Shown here one piece after another: positions 8,648 to 17,391 of a stretch of DNA of 37,495 nucleotides. The notes beneath the pieces are model-generated. The model made no database searches. It saw only the letters and a list, made by a program, of their open reading frames with translations, and had not been told where the DNA came from. The number at the start of each line of letters is the position of its first letter. Within the stretch, counting starts at the first letter, position 1. The DNA lies in contig JABFVL010000031.1 in the NCBI GenBank assembly GCA_013362805.1, positions 1-37,495 of the forward strand, read 5' to 3'. This DNA comes from Mycobacteriales bacterium (GTDB lineage: Bacteria; Actinomycetota; Actinomycetes; Mycobacteriales; QHCE01). Both the position numbers and the translations under genes were made by a program.

Positions 8648-10180
8648 GTGCCAGTTTTCGCGCCGCCAACGCCACAGCAAGCCGCACGCACTGTGGTGGA
8701 CAACCAAACACGTGCCCGTCTTGGTGCCTGGGCGCCGAAAGACGCGGTGACGTCTTGGTATTGGGCTGGGCTGGTGACGCTGCTGGCGTTGGTGCTGCGC
8801 ATGGTCAACATTCAGCACCCGGACAAGATCATTTTCGACGAAACCTACTACGCCAATGATGCGAAGGCATTGTTGAAACATGGCTACGAGCGCAACGACG
8901 CCGGGGCCACTATCGCTGCCCATCCGCCGTTTGGCAAATGGTGCATCGCGCTCGGCGAATGGCTATTTGGCTATAACAGCTTCGGATGGCGGTTCTCGGC
9001 AGCGATTTTCGGCTCGTTGAGTGTTTTGCTGCTGATCCGCATCGCTCGGCGCATGTTTCGCTCGACGCTCCTGGGGTGCCTGGCCGGCACCTTGCTCGCG
9101 CTGGAGGGTTTGCACTTCACCTCAAGCCGCATCGCGTTGCTTGACATCTTTCTGCTGTTTTGGGTGTTGGCGGCCTTCGGCTGTTTGGTTCTGGATCGTG
9201 ACCGACGGCGGGCGCAGTTGCTCGCACAGCTCGAAGAGAAGGGCGCCATCGACCCGGGTCGCACCAGCTGGCGGGATTGGCCATGGTGGCGGGTGGCCGC
9301 TGCGGTATGTCTCGGGCTGGCGTTTGGGGTGAAATGGTCAGCGCTGTGGCTCTCTATCGCCTTCGTGGTGCTGATGATTGTGTGGGAATTGCAAGCTCGA
9401 CGCAGCGCCGGGTCCAAACACGTGTTCTTGGATTGGGTCGGCTATGAAACCGGTTGGCTGGCCTTGTTCGCTGTGGTCATTGTCGGCACATATTTGCTGA
9501 CGTGGACTGGATGGTTCCTTACTGATGATGGGTACATGCGGCAATACGCCGCCGAAAACGACGCTAGCGTGTGGTTTTTGCCCGATGCCCTGGTGAGTTT
9601 GTGGCACTACCAGTCATACATTTACGAGTTCCATTCGAATTTGCACGCTAAGCACGACTATCAGTCAACCCCGCTGAGCTGGCTCATCATGGAACGACCG
9701 GTGTTGTATTACGCCGACTATTCCGGGGAATGCGGTGACACACAGTGCGCGGCAACGATCTCCGGGATGGCTAATCCGTTGTTGTGGTGGTCTTTCCTTC
9801 CAGCGCTGGCGGTATGCGGATGGCGCTGGATCACCCGGCGAGATTGGCGATCGGTTTCCATAATCTTGATCGCTTTCGCGGGCATCGGGCCGTGGTTGTT
9901 GTACCCAGATCGCACGATGTTTTTCTTTTACGCATTGCCCGTCGTGCCATTTTTCATTCTCGGTGTGACCATGGCGTTGGGCATGGCTTTGCGTACTGAG
10001 CCGGCTGAGAATGAGATAGCCCACATCGTCCCGGAGCGACGACTGATCGGGGTAGCAGCACTTGTGCTGTATTTGGCAATTGTGGGCGCCAGCTTTGTGT
10101 ACTTCTATCCCCTCATGACAGGAATGGACCTGCCATACCAGCAATGGGACGACCATTTTTGGTTCGACAGCTGGATCTAG
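8648..10180 (+). CDS. pmt: Polyprenol-phosphate-mannose-dependent protein O-mannosyltransferase
   Basis: A GT39-type integral membrane enzyme (510 aa) that transfers mannose from polyprenyl phosphate to Ser/Thr of exported proteins. The first extracytoplasmic loop carries the PMT signature DKIIFDETYYANDA, with the catalytic acidic pair DE, followed by AHPPFGKW and GWRFSAAIFG. A large loop follows FLTDDGYMRQYAAEN with HSNLHAKHDYQSTPLSW and ERPVLYY, and further membrane helices reach the C-terminus. The frame is open from 8552, but that would run through rsmI. GTG 8648 is preferred because a TAGCAT -10 lies 7 nt upstream. It is divergent from rsmI, as in mycobacteria. A 50-nt gap separates it from the PBP gene. 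Confidence 0.93.
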   Translation: MPVFAPPTPQQAARTVVDNQTRARLGAWAPKDAVTSWYWAGLVTLLALVLRMVNIQHPDKIIFDETYYANDAKALLKHGYERNDAGATIAAHPPFGKWCIALGEWLFGYNSFGWRFSAAIFGSLSVLLLIRIARRMFRSTLLGCLAGTLLALEGLHFTSSRIALLDIFLLFWVLAAFGCLVLDRDRRRAQLLAQLEEKGAIDPGRTSWRDWPWWRVAAAVCLGLAFGVKWSALWLSIAFVVLMIVWELQARRSAGSKHVFLDWVGYETGWLALFAVVIVGTYLLTWTGWFLTDDGYMRQYAAENDASVWFLPDALVSLWHYQSYIYEFHSNLHAKHDYQSTPLSWLIMERPVLYYADYSGECGDTQCAATISGMANPLLWWSFLPALAVCGWRWITRRDWRSVSIILIAFAGIGPWLLYPDRTMFFFYALPVVPFFILGVTMALGMALRTEPAENEIAHIVPERRLIGVAALVLYLAIVGASFVYFYPLMTGMDLPYQQWDDHFWFDSWI

Positions 10181-10230
10181 GCTGAGTAGCCGCCTTAGGT
10201 GCAGAAATACCCTTCAAGGAGTCATCAATC

Positions 10231-12102
10231 GTGACCGAGCAACCGACAACGCCCGTGCTGCCATTGTGGCGACGCGCGACCAAACGGAAATGGCCGCTGG
10301 CAATCGGGGCGGGAATCGTAGCGCTCGCCGTGGGAATCACTTCATTCGTGGCATGCCAAGATGACCAAGGCGCCGAACTCGCCCTGGACAAATTCCTGAC
10401 CGAATGGCGGGCGGGCAAGTTGGGGCCGGAGTACAAAACGCTCGCCGGTGACCTGGCGGACTCTCAGCCGAAACTCAAAGCCGATGAGATCTCAATTAAC
10501 GGCAGCAAAGCAGATGCGAAAGTCCACGTCGAGTGGACGCTTGGACAAGATGAGTGGCGCTACGACACCACGGTCAAACTCACCCAAGCTGGAGAGAACT
10601 GGAAAGTCGATTTCTCTCCCTCAACCGTGCACCCCAAACTGACCAAGGGCAGCAGTATCACTGTCGCCCGAGACGCACACGCACGCGGCGACATTCTCGA
10701 CAACACCGGTCAACCGATCATGACCTTGCGTCCGGTGGTCCGGGTCGGCGTCGTGCCCAAGAACGTCACCGACGCCCAGGCACTGGCGAACCAACTAGGA
10801 ACCGCCCTCTCCGCTGATGGCATTGACACCTCGGATCTACCTGCCCGCGTTGAGCAAGCCGGGCCCGAACAATTTGTCGAGGTAGTGACCCTGCGCCGCG
10901 AGCGATATGACGAGATAAAAAGCAGCATCTATGATCTGCCCGGCGTTCAATTCGTGGAAGCCGAACAATCGCTCGCGCCCAACCGCGACTTCGCCCGGGC
11001 ATTGCTTGGCACCGTAGGGCCCGTCACAAAAGAAATGATGGACGAAAATCCCGGCCGCTATGTCATGGGCGATGATGTGGGCCGCGCTGGCATTCAGCAG
11101 TACTACGACAATCAACTCGCCGGCAGCCCGGGCACCACTGTTTCGATCACCGGCGGGAAGAAAGACGTCAAACTGGCGACTTTCAAAGGCAAGTCCGGCG
11201 ACAATCTCAAACTTGGTTTGGACATTCGCGCCCAAACCGCTGCCGATGCGGCCGTGGCCCAAGAAAGCCGCACCAGCGCAATGGTCGCCATCAGGATCAG
11301 TGACGGAGCCATCCTGGCCGCCGCCAATGGGCCCAGCGGCTCTGGCGTTAACTTGGCATTCGAAGGCGCGACAGCACCAGGGTCAACCTTCAAAATGGTG
11401 TCCGCACTCGGGCTGCTGGAGGCGGGAGTGCGCCCCGACGATATCGTCAGCTGCCCCAAAATCGCCACTGTCGAAGGTCGAAATTTCATGAACGACAACG
11501 ACTTCGAACTCGGCGACGTGCCGTTTCATACTGACTTCGCGAAATCCTGCAACACCGCGTTCGTCAACCTTGCCCCTAAGCTCGGCGATGACGGCCTCGT
11601 TAAAGCCTCAGAAAAGCTCGGTATTGGCACTGATTGGAAGCTCGGGCCCGATATTAACCCTGGATCTGTGCAGTCCGGTGGCTCGGCCACTGAAAAAGCG
11701 GCGGCGATCTTCGGACAGGGCAAAACCAGTGTCAGCCCCTTGAGCATGGCTGGCGCCACGGCGGCTGTTGCTCGTGGTCAATGGAAACAGCCTCAGCTTG
11801 TCCTCGACCCAGCGCAAAGTGTGGCGGCTCCTGGCCCGGAACTGGCTCATGTGGATGAGTTGAAATCCATGATGTGCGAGGTAGTTACCGACGGCTCGGC
11901 GACGGCTCTTCGTGATGCCCCTGGCGGCCAGGTGTGCGGCAAAACTGGCACGGCTGAATTCGGTGACGTTTCCGAGGGTAAAAGCCACGGATGGTTCGTG
12001 GGCTTCCAAGGCGACATCGCTTTTGCGGTGTTCGTCGAGAATGGCGGCTCCTCGGCGCCAGCGGTGGCGATCACCGAGAACTTCTTGCGAGGCTTGAACT
12101 AA
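10231..12102 (+). CDS. Class B penicillin-binding lipoprotein (MecA-N/NTF2-like, transpeptidase)
   Basis: A 623-aa D,D-transpeptidase that cross-links peptidoglycan outside the membrane. It has a basic N-terminus, a hydrophobic segment (residues 23-41) and a lipobox-like FVAC with Cys42. An NTF2-like MecA-N domain follows (about 48-145), then a PBP dimerisation domain (about 150-330) and the transpeptidase domain. Active-site motifs are intact: STFK with Ser385, SCN at 439-441 and KTGT at 571-574. The layout matches mycobacterial penicillin-binding lipoproteins of the Rv2864c type. GTG 10231 has AAGGAG 9 nt upstream. MecA-N PBPs include intrinsically low-affinity enzymes, but beta-lactam affinity cannot be read from sequence. 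Confidence 0.92.
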   Translation: MTEQPTTPVLPLWRRATKRKWPLAIGAGIVALAVGITSFVACQDDQGAELALDKFLTEWRAGKLGPEYKTLAGDLADSQPKLKADEISINGSKADAKVHVEWTLGQDEWRYDTTVKLTQAGENWKVDFSPSTVHPKLTKGSSITVARDAHARGDILDNTGQPIMTLRPVVRVGVVPKNVTDAQALANQLGTALSADGIDTSDLPARVEQAGPEQFVEVVTLRRERYDEIKSSIYDLPGVQFVEAEQSLAPNRDFARALLGTVGPVTKEMMDENPGRYVMGDDVGRAGIQQYYDNQLAGSPGTTVSITGGKKDVKLATFKGKSGDNLKLGLDIRAQTAADAAVAQESRTSAMVAIRISDGAILAAANGPSGSGVNLAFEGATAPGSTFKMVSALGLLEAGVRPDDIVSCPKIATVEGRNFMNDNDFELGDVPFHTDFAKSCNTAFVNLAPKLGDDGLVKASEKLGIGTDWKLGPDINPGSVQSGGSATEKAAAIFGQGKTSVSPLSMAGATAAVARGQWKQPQLVLDPAQSVAAPGPELAHVDELKSMMCEVVTDGSATALRDAPGGQVCGKTGTAEFGDVSEGKSHGWFVGFQGDIAFAVFVENGGSSAPAVAITENFLRGLN

Positions 12103-12134
12103 CCGCGATTCATAAACGCTCGAAACGCATAAAA

Positions 12135-12170
12135 AAGTCGCTGGGTAGATAATCTTTTACCCAGCGACTT
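12135..12170 (-). terminator. Strong intrinsic terminator for the leftward SapA-like gene
   Basis: A perfect 13-bp stem (AAGTCGCTGGGTA with TACCCAGCGACTT) around a 10-nt loop, 6 nt after the stop of the gene at 12177. Its minus-strand exit runs into TTTTTT, as expected for that strand. It lies between convergent genes and may also stop rightward PBP transcripts, though without a T-run in that direction. Confidence 0.88.
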
Positions 12171-12176
12171 CGAGAA

Positions 12177-12620
12177 TTAGCCGCCATGCTCCCAAGGAGA
12201 AACATATTCGGCGTATTGAGAGTCGGAAACCACAATGGCACCGCCCCATTTAATTTCTTTTCCAGCGGCTTTCTTCGTAATAGACGCGTAATAGGTGAAG
12301 TCGCCGGAATCCGTGTATTTAGTAGAATTACCTTCGATTTGTATCCCAGCGAGCACCAATTTTGAGTTGGAGGTACCTGGCGTGCTCTTGATGGTCGCCA
12401 CACAATTCTCGCCCGTGCTGCCCTTCCAGCCAAGATAGACCATTCCCACTTTGATGCCATTTTGGGTTTTAAATGTCGCTTCATCAATTTTTGTGAAACC
12501 CTTACATACATCGTAAAAGTCATAAAAGACAGCTTGCGCCGGCGCCGCATTGAAAGCAAACCCGGCGATACCTATCGCGGAGGCAGCGGCAATTCCAGCT
12601 AATCGACGAATCAATTTCAT
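12177..12620 (-). CDS. Secreted SapA-like (spore-associated protein family) protein, two-cysteine variant
   Basis: A 147-aa protein with a Sec signal peptide: MKLIRR, then a hydrophobic core, with AQA at about residues 28-30 before the mature start VFYDFYDVC. The mature part follows the pattern of spore-associated protein A: DVCKGF, VYLGWKGSTGENCVATIK, DSGDFTYYASI and IKWGGA. It is a paralogue of the gene at 20247, but lacks the second pair of cysteines (KEIKWGG in place of the usual C-V-W, and EHGG in place of the usual terminal CG). SapA-like proteins are small exported proteins first noted on Streptomyces spores; their biochemical role is unknown. GAGGAG lies about 6 nt before the ATG. Confidence 0.72.
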   Translation of the reverse strand: MKLIRRLAGIAAASAIGIAGFAFNAAPAQAVFYDFYDVCKGFTKIDEATFKTQNGIKVGMVYLGWKGSTGENCVATIKSTPGTSNSKLVLAGIQIEGNSTKYTDSGDFTYYASITKKAAGKEIKWGGAIVVSDSQYAEYVSPWEHGG

Positions 12621-12722
12621 AAATCACTCCTCTTTTAGCCCGCAACCTCCATTAGATCCGCCAATAATTCGCGGGTAAACCTCGTGCCAAGAATAGGTGC
12701 AATATCTGGCCGACATCGGGAA

Positions 12723-13658
12723 CTAAAGTCCGCGAGGATTTGGCCACGCGGCACCAGGAGTAATGATGGTCCCCGCCGTGCCGCCCAGGATCTTTTCCGC
12801 GTCAACGAGCTGACCAATCGCGGCCATAGTCCCAGTGGTTTCCACAAATCGGCAGGCGGCCTCAATTTTCGGCCCCATCGAGCCGGGCGGGAATTGCGTA
12901 TTGCGAAGTTCGTACGGGGTGGTGTGGGCGATGGGGCTGGCGCCGACGGTGCCAAAATCGCGCATCACGTTCGGGACGTCGGTGAGAATAAGCAGCGCAT
13001 CGGCTTCGAGAACATCGGCGAGCATCGCGGCCGTGAGGTCCTTATCAATCACCGCCTCCACGCCCTCCAGTTTTCCGTCGGTATTACGGATAACGGGCAC
13101 TCCCCCACCACCCGCGCACACCACGACAGCTTCGTTCGCGAGCAAAAGCCTGATCAGTCGGCTTTCAACAAGGTGCTGCGGCTTAGGCGAAGGAACCACC
13201 CGACGCCAGTGCAGGCCGTCGGGCTTCACCGTCCAACCGCGGTCCGCGGCGAGGGTAGCTGCGGTGATTTCGTCGTACACCTCGCCGACGAACTTGGTGG
13301 GGTTGTCGAATGCGGGATCATCGGCCGACACCAATGTTTGACCGAGCAACGCGGCGACCTGGCGGCCAGGTAGCGCGTTTTGCAGCGCCTGTAGCAGCCA
13401 ATAGCCGATCATTCCTTGGGTTTCAGCACCCAGAGTGTCAAACGGATACGGAGCCGAAAGCCGGGTGTCGTTCGCGCTTTCCAGCGCGAGGACACCCACC
13501 TGTGGCCCGTTGCCGTGGGTGATGATGAGTTGGTGCTTTTCGGCGAGAGGGGCCAACGCGGCAGCTGCCAAGGTGACATTGGCGCGCTGGGTAGCGGCGT
13601 CTGGTTTTTCTCCACGCTGAAGTAACGCGTTTCCACCAAGGGCGACGACGATGCGCAT
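12723..13658 (-). CDS. arcC: Carbamate kinase
   Basis: A 311-aa cytoplasmic enzyme that converts carbamoyl phosphate and ADP to ATP, CO2 and ammonia, the energy-yielding last step of the arginine deiminase pathway. Amino-acid-kinase-fold motifs are VVALGGNALLQRGE at the N-terminus, IITHGNGPQVGVLALE, VVCAGGGGVPVI, AVIDKDLTAAMLA and LILTDVPNV. ATG 13658 lies 2 nt after the arcB stop, with AGGAG overlapping the arcB end at 7 nt spacing. It is the last gene of arcA-arcB-arcC. Confidence 0.96.
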   Translation of the reverse strand: MRIVVALGGNALLQRGEKPDAATQRANVTLAAAALAPLAEKHQLIITHGNGPQVGVLALESANDTRLSAPYPFDTLGAETQGMIGYWLLQALQNALPGRQVAALLGQTLVSADDPAFDNPTKFVGEVYDEITAATLAADRGWTVKPDGLHWRRVVPSPKPQHLVESRLIRLLLANEAVVVCAGGGGVPVIRNTDGKLEGVEAVIDKDLTAAMLADVLEADALLILTDVPNVMRDFGTVGASPIAHTTPYELRNTQFPPGSMGPKIEAACRFVETTGTMAAIGQLVDAEKILGGTAGTIITPGAAWPNPRGL

Positions 13659-13660
13659 GA

Positions 13661-14659
13661 TCAGTCTCCTAGGGTGGCAACCATGACGGCTTTGATGGTG
13701 TGAAGACGGTTTTCAGCTTGGTCAAAGACAATGGACTGAGCTGATTCGAAAACTTCTTCGGTCACTTCGAGCTCGCTCAAACCGGTCTTAGCGTAAATCT
13801 CCTCGCCCACCGTGGTTTCCAGGTTGTGAAATGCCGGCAGGCAGTGCATGAATTTCACATCGGGGTTTTCGCTGGCGGCCAATACCTGCATGGTGATTTG
13901 GTAGGGCAAGAGTTGTTCGATGCGCGCGTCCCAGGTGTCTTTGGGTTCTCCCATGGACACCCATACGTCCGTGTAGATGAAATCGACGCCGCGCACCCCT
14001 TCGGCTATGGACTCAGTCGTTTGGATGTTGGCACCGGTTTCCGCGGCGATTTTCCGAGCCGGCCCCAGCACCAGGGTCTCGTCTGGCCACAGTGATTGTG
14101 GTGCGACGAGCCGAATGTCCATACCGAGGGTGGCGGCGGTGATGGCCAACGAATTTCCCATGTTGTTGCGGGCATCACCTACATAGGCAAAGGAAATGTC
14201 GGCGGGCTCTTTGCCGCTGTGTTCGGTCATGGTAAGCACATCGGCGAGCATCTGAGTGGGGTGCCAGTCGTTGGTGAGCCCATTCCACACTGGAATACCA
14301 GAATATTCGACAAGCTCGTCGACATGCTCTTGTTTGCCGCCCCGGAATTCGATGCCGTCGAACATCCGGCCAAGCACTCGGGCGGTGTCTTTGACTGATT
14401 CTTTGTGCCCCATTTGCGAGCCCGACGGGTCGAGATAGGTGACGTGTGCGCCCTGGCTGTGCGCGGCGACTTCGAAGGCACACCGCGTGCGGGTGGAGTG
14501 CTTCTCGAAAATGAGAGCGATGTTCTTGCCGATGAGCCGCTTCTGTTCCGTGCCAGCGGCCCTGGCGGCCTTGAGCTCTGCTGAAAGTCTCAGCAGATAG
14601 GCCAATTCGGGCGCGGTGAAGTCGGTGATTTTCGCAAAGCTTCGGCCGCGCAAATTCAT
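13661..14659 (-). CDS. arcB: Ornithine carbamoyltransferase, catabolic
   Basis: A 332-aa cytoplasmic enzyme that cleaves citrulline with phosphate to ornithine and carbamoyl phosphate in this context. Signature motifs are HSTRTR for carbamoyl-phosphate binding, [10 protein letters not shown], and [10 protein letters not shown] with the catalytic Cys. The arcA stop overlaps an ATG at 14665 (ATGA), but GAGAGG is only 1 nt from that codon. ATG 14659 has the same GAGAGG at 7 nt and starts MNLRGRSF, so it is preferred. The operon position between arcA and arcC argues for the catabolic rather than biosynthetic role. Confidence 0.95.
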   Translation of the reverse strand: MNLRGRSFAKITDFTAPELAYLLRLSAELKAARAAGTEQKRLIGKNIALIFEKHSTRTRCAFEVAAHSQGAHVTYLDPSGSQMGHKESVKDTARVLGRMFDGIEFRGGKQEHVDELVEYSGIPVWNGLTNDWHPTQMLADVLTMTEHSGKEPADISFAYVGDARNNMGNSLAITAATLGMDIRLVAPQSLWPDETLVLGPARKIAAETGANIQTTESIAEGVRGVDFIYTDVWVSMGEPKDTWDARIEQLLPYQITMQVLAASENPDVKFMHCLPAFHNLETTVGEEIYAKTGLSELEVTEEVFESAQSIVFDQAENRLHTIKAVMVATLGD

Positions 14660-14661
14660 GG

Positions 14662-15879
14662 TCATGCCTCTCGTTCGATGGGGCAGCTCATGCACCGGGG
14701 TCCACCTCGACCACGGCCCAGTTCACTGCCACGAATGGTAAGCACTTCTATACCCGCTTCGCGCAAAAAGTTATTAGTTGTTGTATTGCGTTCATACGCG
14801 ACAACTACCCCAGGTTCGATGGCAAGCACATTGCATCCGTCGTCCCACTGTTCGCGTTGTGCGGCGTGGACATCTTGAGTGGCGGTGAGCACTTCAATAG
14901 TGTCCAGGTCAAGGGCTCTGGCGATGGCGCCATACATGTCCGCTGGGGGGTGATCGGTGATGCTGAGTTCTTTATCGTCGCCGGGCTCGATCGTGTAGGA
15001 GGGCAAGAGCCCCATGCCCGCATAGACGCTGAAAACGCCATGATTGACATTCGTCATGACGGTGTCAAGGTGCATGAACTCTCGGGCTTTGGGCATGTTC
15101 AGCGCGACAATTTTTCGGGCTCCGCCCCGCGCGAATAGCGTTCGAGCCAGGATTTCCACGGCTTGCGGTTGGGTTCGTTCGCTCATCCCGATCAGCAGTA
15201 CACCGTCTCCCAACACCAACACGTCTCCACCCTCGATGGTCGCCGGGGCATGGGCGGTTCCAGGGTTCCACAGGTGGAAGTCGGCATCAGAAAAAAGTGG
15301 GTGCCAGCGATAGATGGCCTCGTAGTTGACGGTCTCGCGCATGCGAGCCTTCTTGCGCATTGGGTTTATCGAAACACCTTGATAGATCCAGCATGAGGTA
15401 TCGCGGGTGAATAGATGGTTCGGCAGGGGCGGCAATAGAAAATCGTCGAGTTCCATGCTGTGGAATGCGATGCTTTTGGGTTCATGCATGCGGTCGAGAA
15501 TTTCTCGTTTAGTGATTCCACCTATCAAATGTTCTGACAGCGAAGTTAGTTCCATTTGTTCAAAGCATTGCCGAATAGAATCTACCGCCGCAGGACCAAA
15601 AAACCGTTCGTCGAGGATCCGATCAAGAATGTATTTCCGGGCTTCGGGCAGTGCGATTGTTTGGCGCAACAGGTCCAGCAACAGGTGCACGGTCACGCCC
15701 CGCGACTGCAGCAAGTCTACGAACTCGTCGTGTTCTTCCCCGGCGCGCTGCACCCATAGCACGTCGTCGAAAAGGTATTGATCTTTGTTCGAGGGGGTAA
15801 GTCTTTTCAGAGATAGTTCGGGGCGATGCACAATCACTTGTTTGAGCTGGCCCACCTCAGAGTCCACATGAAAGCCCAT
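14662..15879 (-). CDS. arcA: Arginine deiminase
   Basis: A 405-aa cytoplasmic enzyme that hydrolyses arginine to citrulline and ammonia. It has the guanidino-modifying-enzyme motifs [31 protein letters not shown] and the C-terminal [11 protein letters not shown], in which Cys396 is the expected nucleophile by alignment with known ADIs. AGGAGG lies 7 nt before ATG 15879. It is first in arcA-arcB-arcC with short or overlapping junctions. No arginine/ornithine antiporter (arcD) or arcR-type regulator is present, so arginine must come from another transporter or from internal pools. Confidence 0.96.
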   Translation of the reverse strand: MGFHVDSEVGQLKQVIVHRPELSLKRLTPSNKDQYLFDDVLWVQRAGEEHDEFVDLLQSRGVTVHLLLDLLRQTIALPEARKYILDRILDERFFGPAAVDSIRQCFEQMELTSLSEHLIGGITKREILDRMHEPKSIAFHSMELDDFLLPPLPNHLFTRDTSCWIYQGVSINPMRKKARMRETVNYEAIYRWHPLFSDADFHLWNPGTAHAPATIEGGDVLVLGDGVLLIGMSERTQPQAVEILARTLFARGGARKIVALNMPKAREFMHLDTVMTNVNHGVFSVYAGMGLLPSYTIEPGDDKELSITDHPPADMYGAIARALDLDTIEVLTATQDVHAAQREQWDDGCNVLAIEPGVVVAYERNTTTNNFLREAGIEVLTIRGSELGRGRGGPRCMSCPIEREA

Positions 15880-16114
15880 ATTGAACCCTCCTCACCACCG
15901 GCGAATCCGCGGTACAGGCACGATAGCTCGCATCAGGGCCCTGCTGCGAACAACGCGCCCAGGTTGCCCCAACTAGGCACATCTACCTCAGCGGTAGTCC
16001 AGCATCCCACTGTCAGCTCGATCGCGCGGCGGGAACCATTTATCTAATCGCCCGCGAAGAGCGATAATTAAATACCAATGCGTCGCTCAAGCTTTAACCC
16101 CTAGGGGGCGCATC
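15880..16114. other. Divergent promoter region, arcA / serine hydrolase
   Basis: A 235-nt non-coding gap that must hold the promoter of the arc operon (leftward) and of the gene at 16115 (rightward). An A/T-rich patch at about 16066-16074 (TAATTAAAT) is the best -10 candidate for the rightward gene. I could not identify an ArgR or FNR/CRP-type palindrome. No open frame here is convincing. Confidence 0.4.
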
Positions 16115-16927
16115 ATGAAATGGCTTGCGCGTTCCAGCAGCCGCGTTCTGGTCGCGATTTTTTGCGTCGTTATGGCATTGCTTTTGGCAGCGGTGGGTTT
16201 TGCTACCTGGAACAACGAGAAAAGTCAGAAAAGCACCATGGTGTCAGCCGCCCAAAACTGGATGCCATTCACTATGCAACCGACGGAAGCTTGGTATTCG
16301 TGGGCATTTCAAGACACCGCTAATAAGAAAAGCATGACGTCGGAAAACGCGAAAACGGAACAAAATACGACCGAGTCGATGATCAAATTGTGGATCGGAG
16401 CCGACTATCTCGTCGGGTTGAGCGAACAAGGTCGGGCACCGGATGCCGCGGAACAAGCACTTTTGCGCGACATGATCCGCATTAGTGACGATAACGCCGC
16501 CGAGATTTTGTACCAGGCGCGTGGGGCCGATGCCGTGATTGAACGACTCATCTCCGGAGCCGACCTCAAGGACACCACTGTCCATTCGGGTTGGTGGTCC
16601 CTCACCGAAATGAGCGCCTGGGATGCCACAGAAATGTTCAACTATGTGCTGGCGTTGAGCCGTGGCGACCCTTGGATCGCGTGGCTGGTGGAGCAGGCGC
16701 GCAACGTGGACCCCAGCAATGCGTTCGGCATTCCGCAAGTGTTGCCCGAGGGCACCTCATATGTCGTGAAGAACGGCTGGACACCCCAAGGCGATGAATG
16801 GCACCTGAATTGTTTGGCGGGTTGGGACGGCAAGGTGTTGGCGGTTCTGACCCGTTATCCAGTCGAGCTCGGTGAAGAATACGGCGCACAAGTGTGCGCC
16901 GATATCGCAAGCCAATTGACGCCCTAG
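16115..16927 (+). CDS. Exported class A beta-lactamase-like serine hydrolase with altered motifs
   Basis: A 270-aa protein with an N-terminal membrane segment or uncleaved signal (residues 10-30) followed by a beta-lactamase-fold domain. The nucleophile motif is S88-M-I-K91. The second motif is S124-D125-D126 (followed by NAAEIL) where true class A enzymes have SDN. The third is K219-N220-G221 instead of KTG/KSG. These changes are common in actinobacterial exported serine hydrolases that are not antibiotic-hydrolysing, so beta-lactamase activity should not be assumed. AGGGGG lies 6 nt before ATG 16115. Its stop overlaps the convergent DUF350 stop by 3 nt (CTAG). Confidence 0.75.
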   Translation: MKWLARSSSRVLVAIFCVVMALLLAAVGFATWNNEKSQKSTMVSAAQNWMPFTMQPTEAWYSWAFQDTANKKSMTSENAKTEQNTTESMIKLWIGADYLVGLSEQGRAPDAAEQALLRDMIRISDDNAAEILYQARGADAVIERLISGADLKDTTVHSGWWSLTEMSAWDATEMFNYVLALSRGDPWIAWLVEQARNVDPSNAFGIPQVLPEGTSYVVKNGWTPQGDEWHLNCLAGWDGKVLAVLTRYPVELGEEYGAQVCADIASQLTP

Positions 16928-17391
16928 AACACGGCGGCGGCGGTGATAAAACCGATGGCGACGTGCGCCGCGCCCAACAACACAGCGGCTGGCGCGAGCT
17001 TAGGTTCGGCGATGACACCACGCACATCGACACCAATCACTTTGTCGAATACGAGGACGGCCACTGTTTGCGCCACAATTCCGGTGGCGCCAAACGCGGC
17101 GGTCGCGATAAGCCCCTCGATGAGAGACCCACCAGAGCCCAAAATAGACGCGGCGACTATCAAACCAATTCCGAAGGTGCCAGCGGCGGCGATAATTCCA
17201 GCGTTCGGATTACGTTCCAGTCGAATGATTTTCGCCAGATGCCCTGGAGTGACAAAGTCCAAAATGTAGAACCCAACAACTAATAGCAACAGGCCGAGCG
17301 CGGCGTATCCGCCGATGGCTCGTACACCCCACCACACCGCTTCACCAAAGCCCTCACTAAGTGCGAGTTCGGATGCTTCGTGCATTTTCAT
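16924..17391 (-). CDS. DUF350 (YjfL-type) membrane protein
   Basis: A 155-aa polytopic membrane protein with about four membrane segments in two similar halves (about residues 27-47, 62-82, 88-110 and 131-154). The Gly/Ala-rich texture and the segment NPNAGIIAAAGTFGIGLIVAASI are typical of DUF350. The start overlaps the ATP-grasp gene by 4 nt, and AAGGAG lies 5 nt before ATG 17391, so translation is coupled. In E. coli the DUF350 protein YjfL is encoded beside the ATP-grasp protein YjfC. The biochemical function is unknown; it may form the membrane platform or exporter of the system. Confidence 0.85.
   Translation of the reverse strand: MKMHEASELALSEGFGEAVWWGVRAIGGYAALGLLLLVVGFYILDFVTPGHLAKIIRLERNPNAGIIAAAGTFGIGLIVAASILGSGGSLIEGLIATAAFGATGIVAQTVAVLVFDKVIGVDVRGVIAEPKLAPAAVLLGAAHVAIGFITAAAVF

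Noticed and set aside
12635..12955. Open frames opposite arcC and in the arcC-SapA gap
   Set aside because: These are shadows of arcC codon periodicity; 12621-12722 shows no supportable gene.
14659..14665. ATG 14665 as arcB start (ATGA overlap with arcA)
   Set aside because: The ribosome-binding site GAGAGG would be 1 nt away; ATG 14659 has it at 7 nt.
16115..16927. Antibiotic-resistance beta-lactamase
   Set aside because: Two of the three active-site motifs are altered (SDD, KNG), so resistance should not be inferred.
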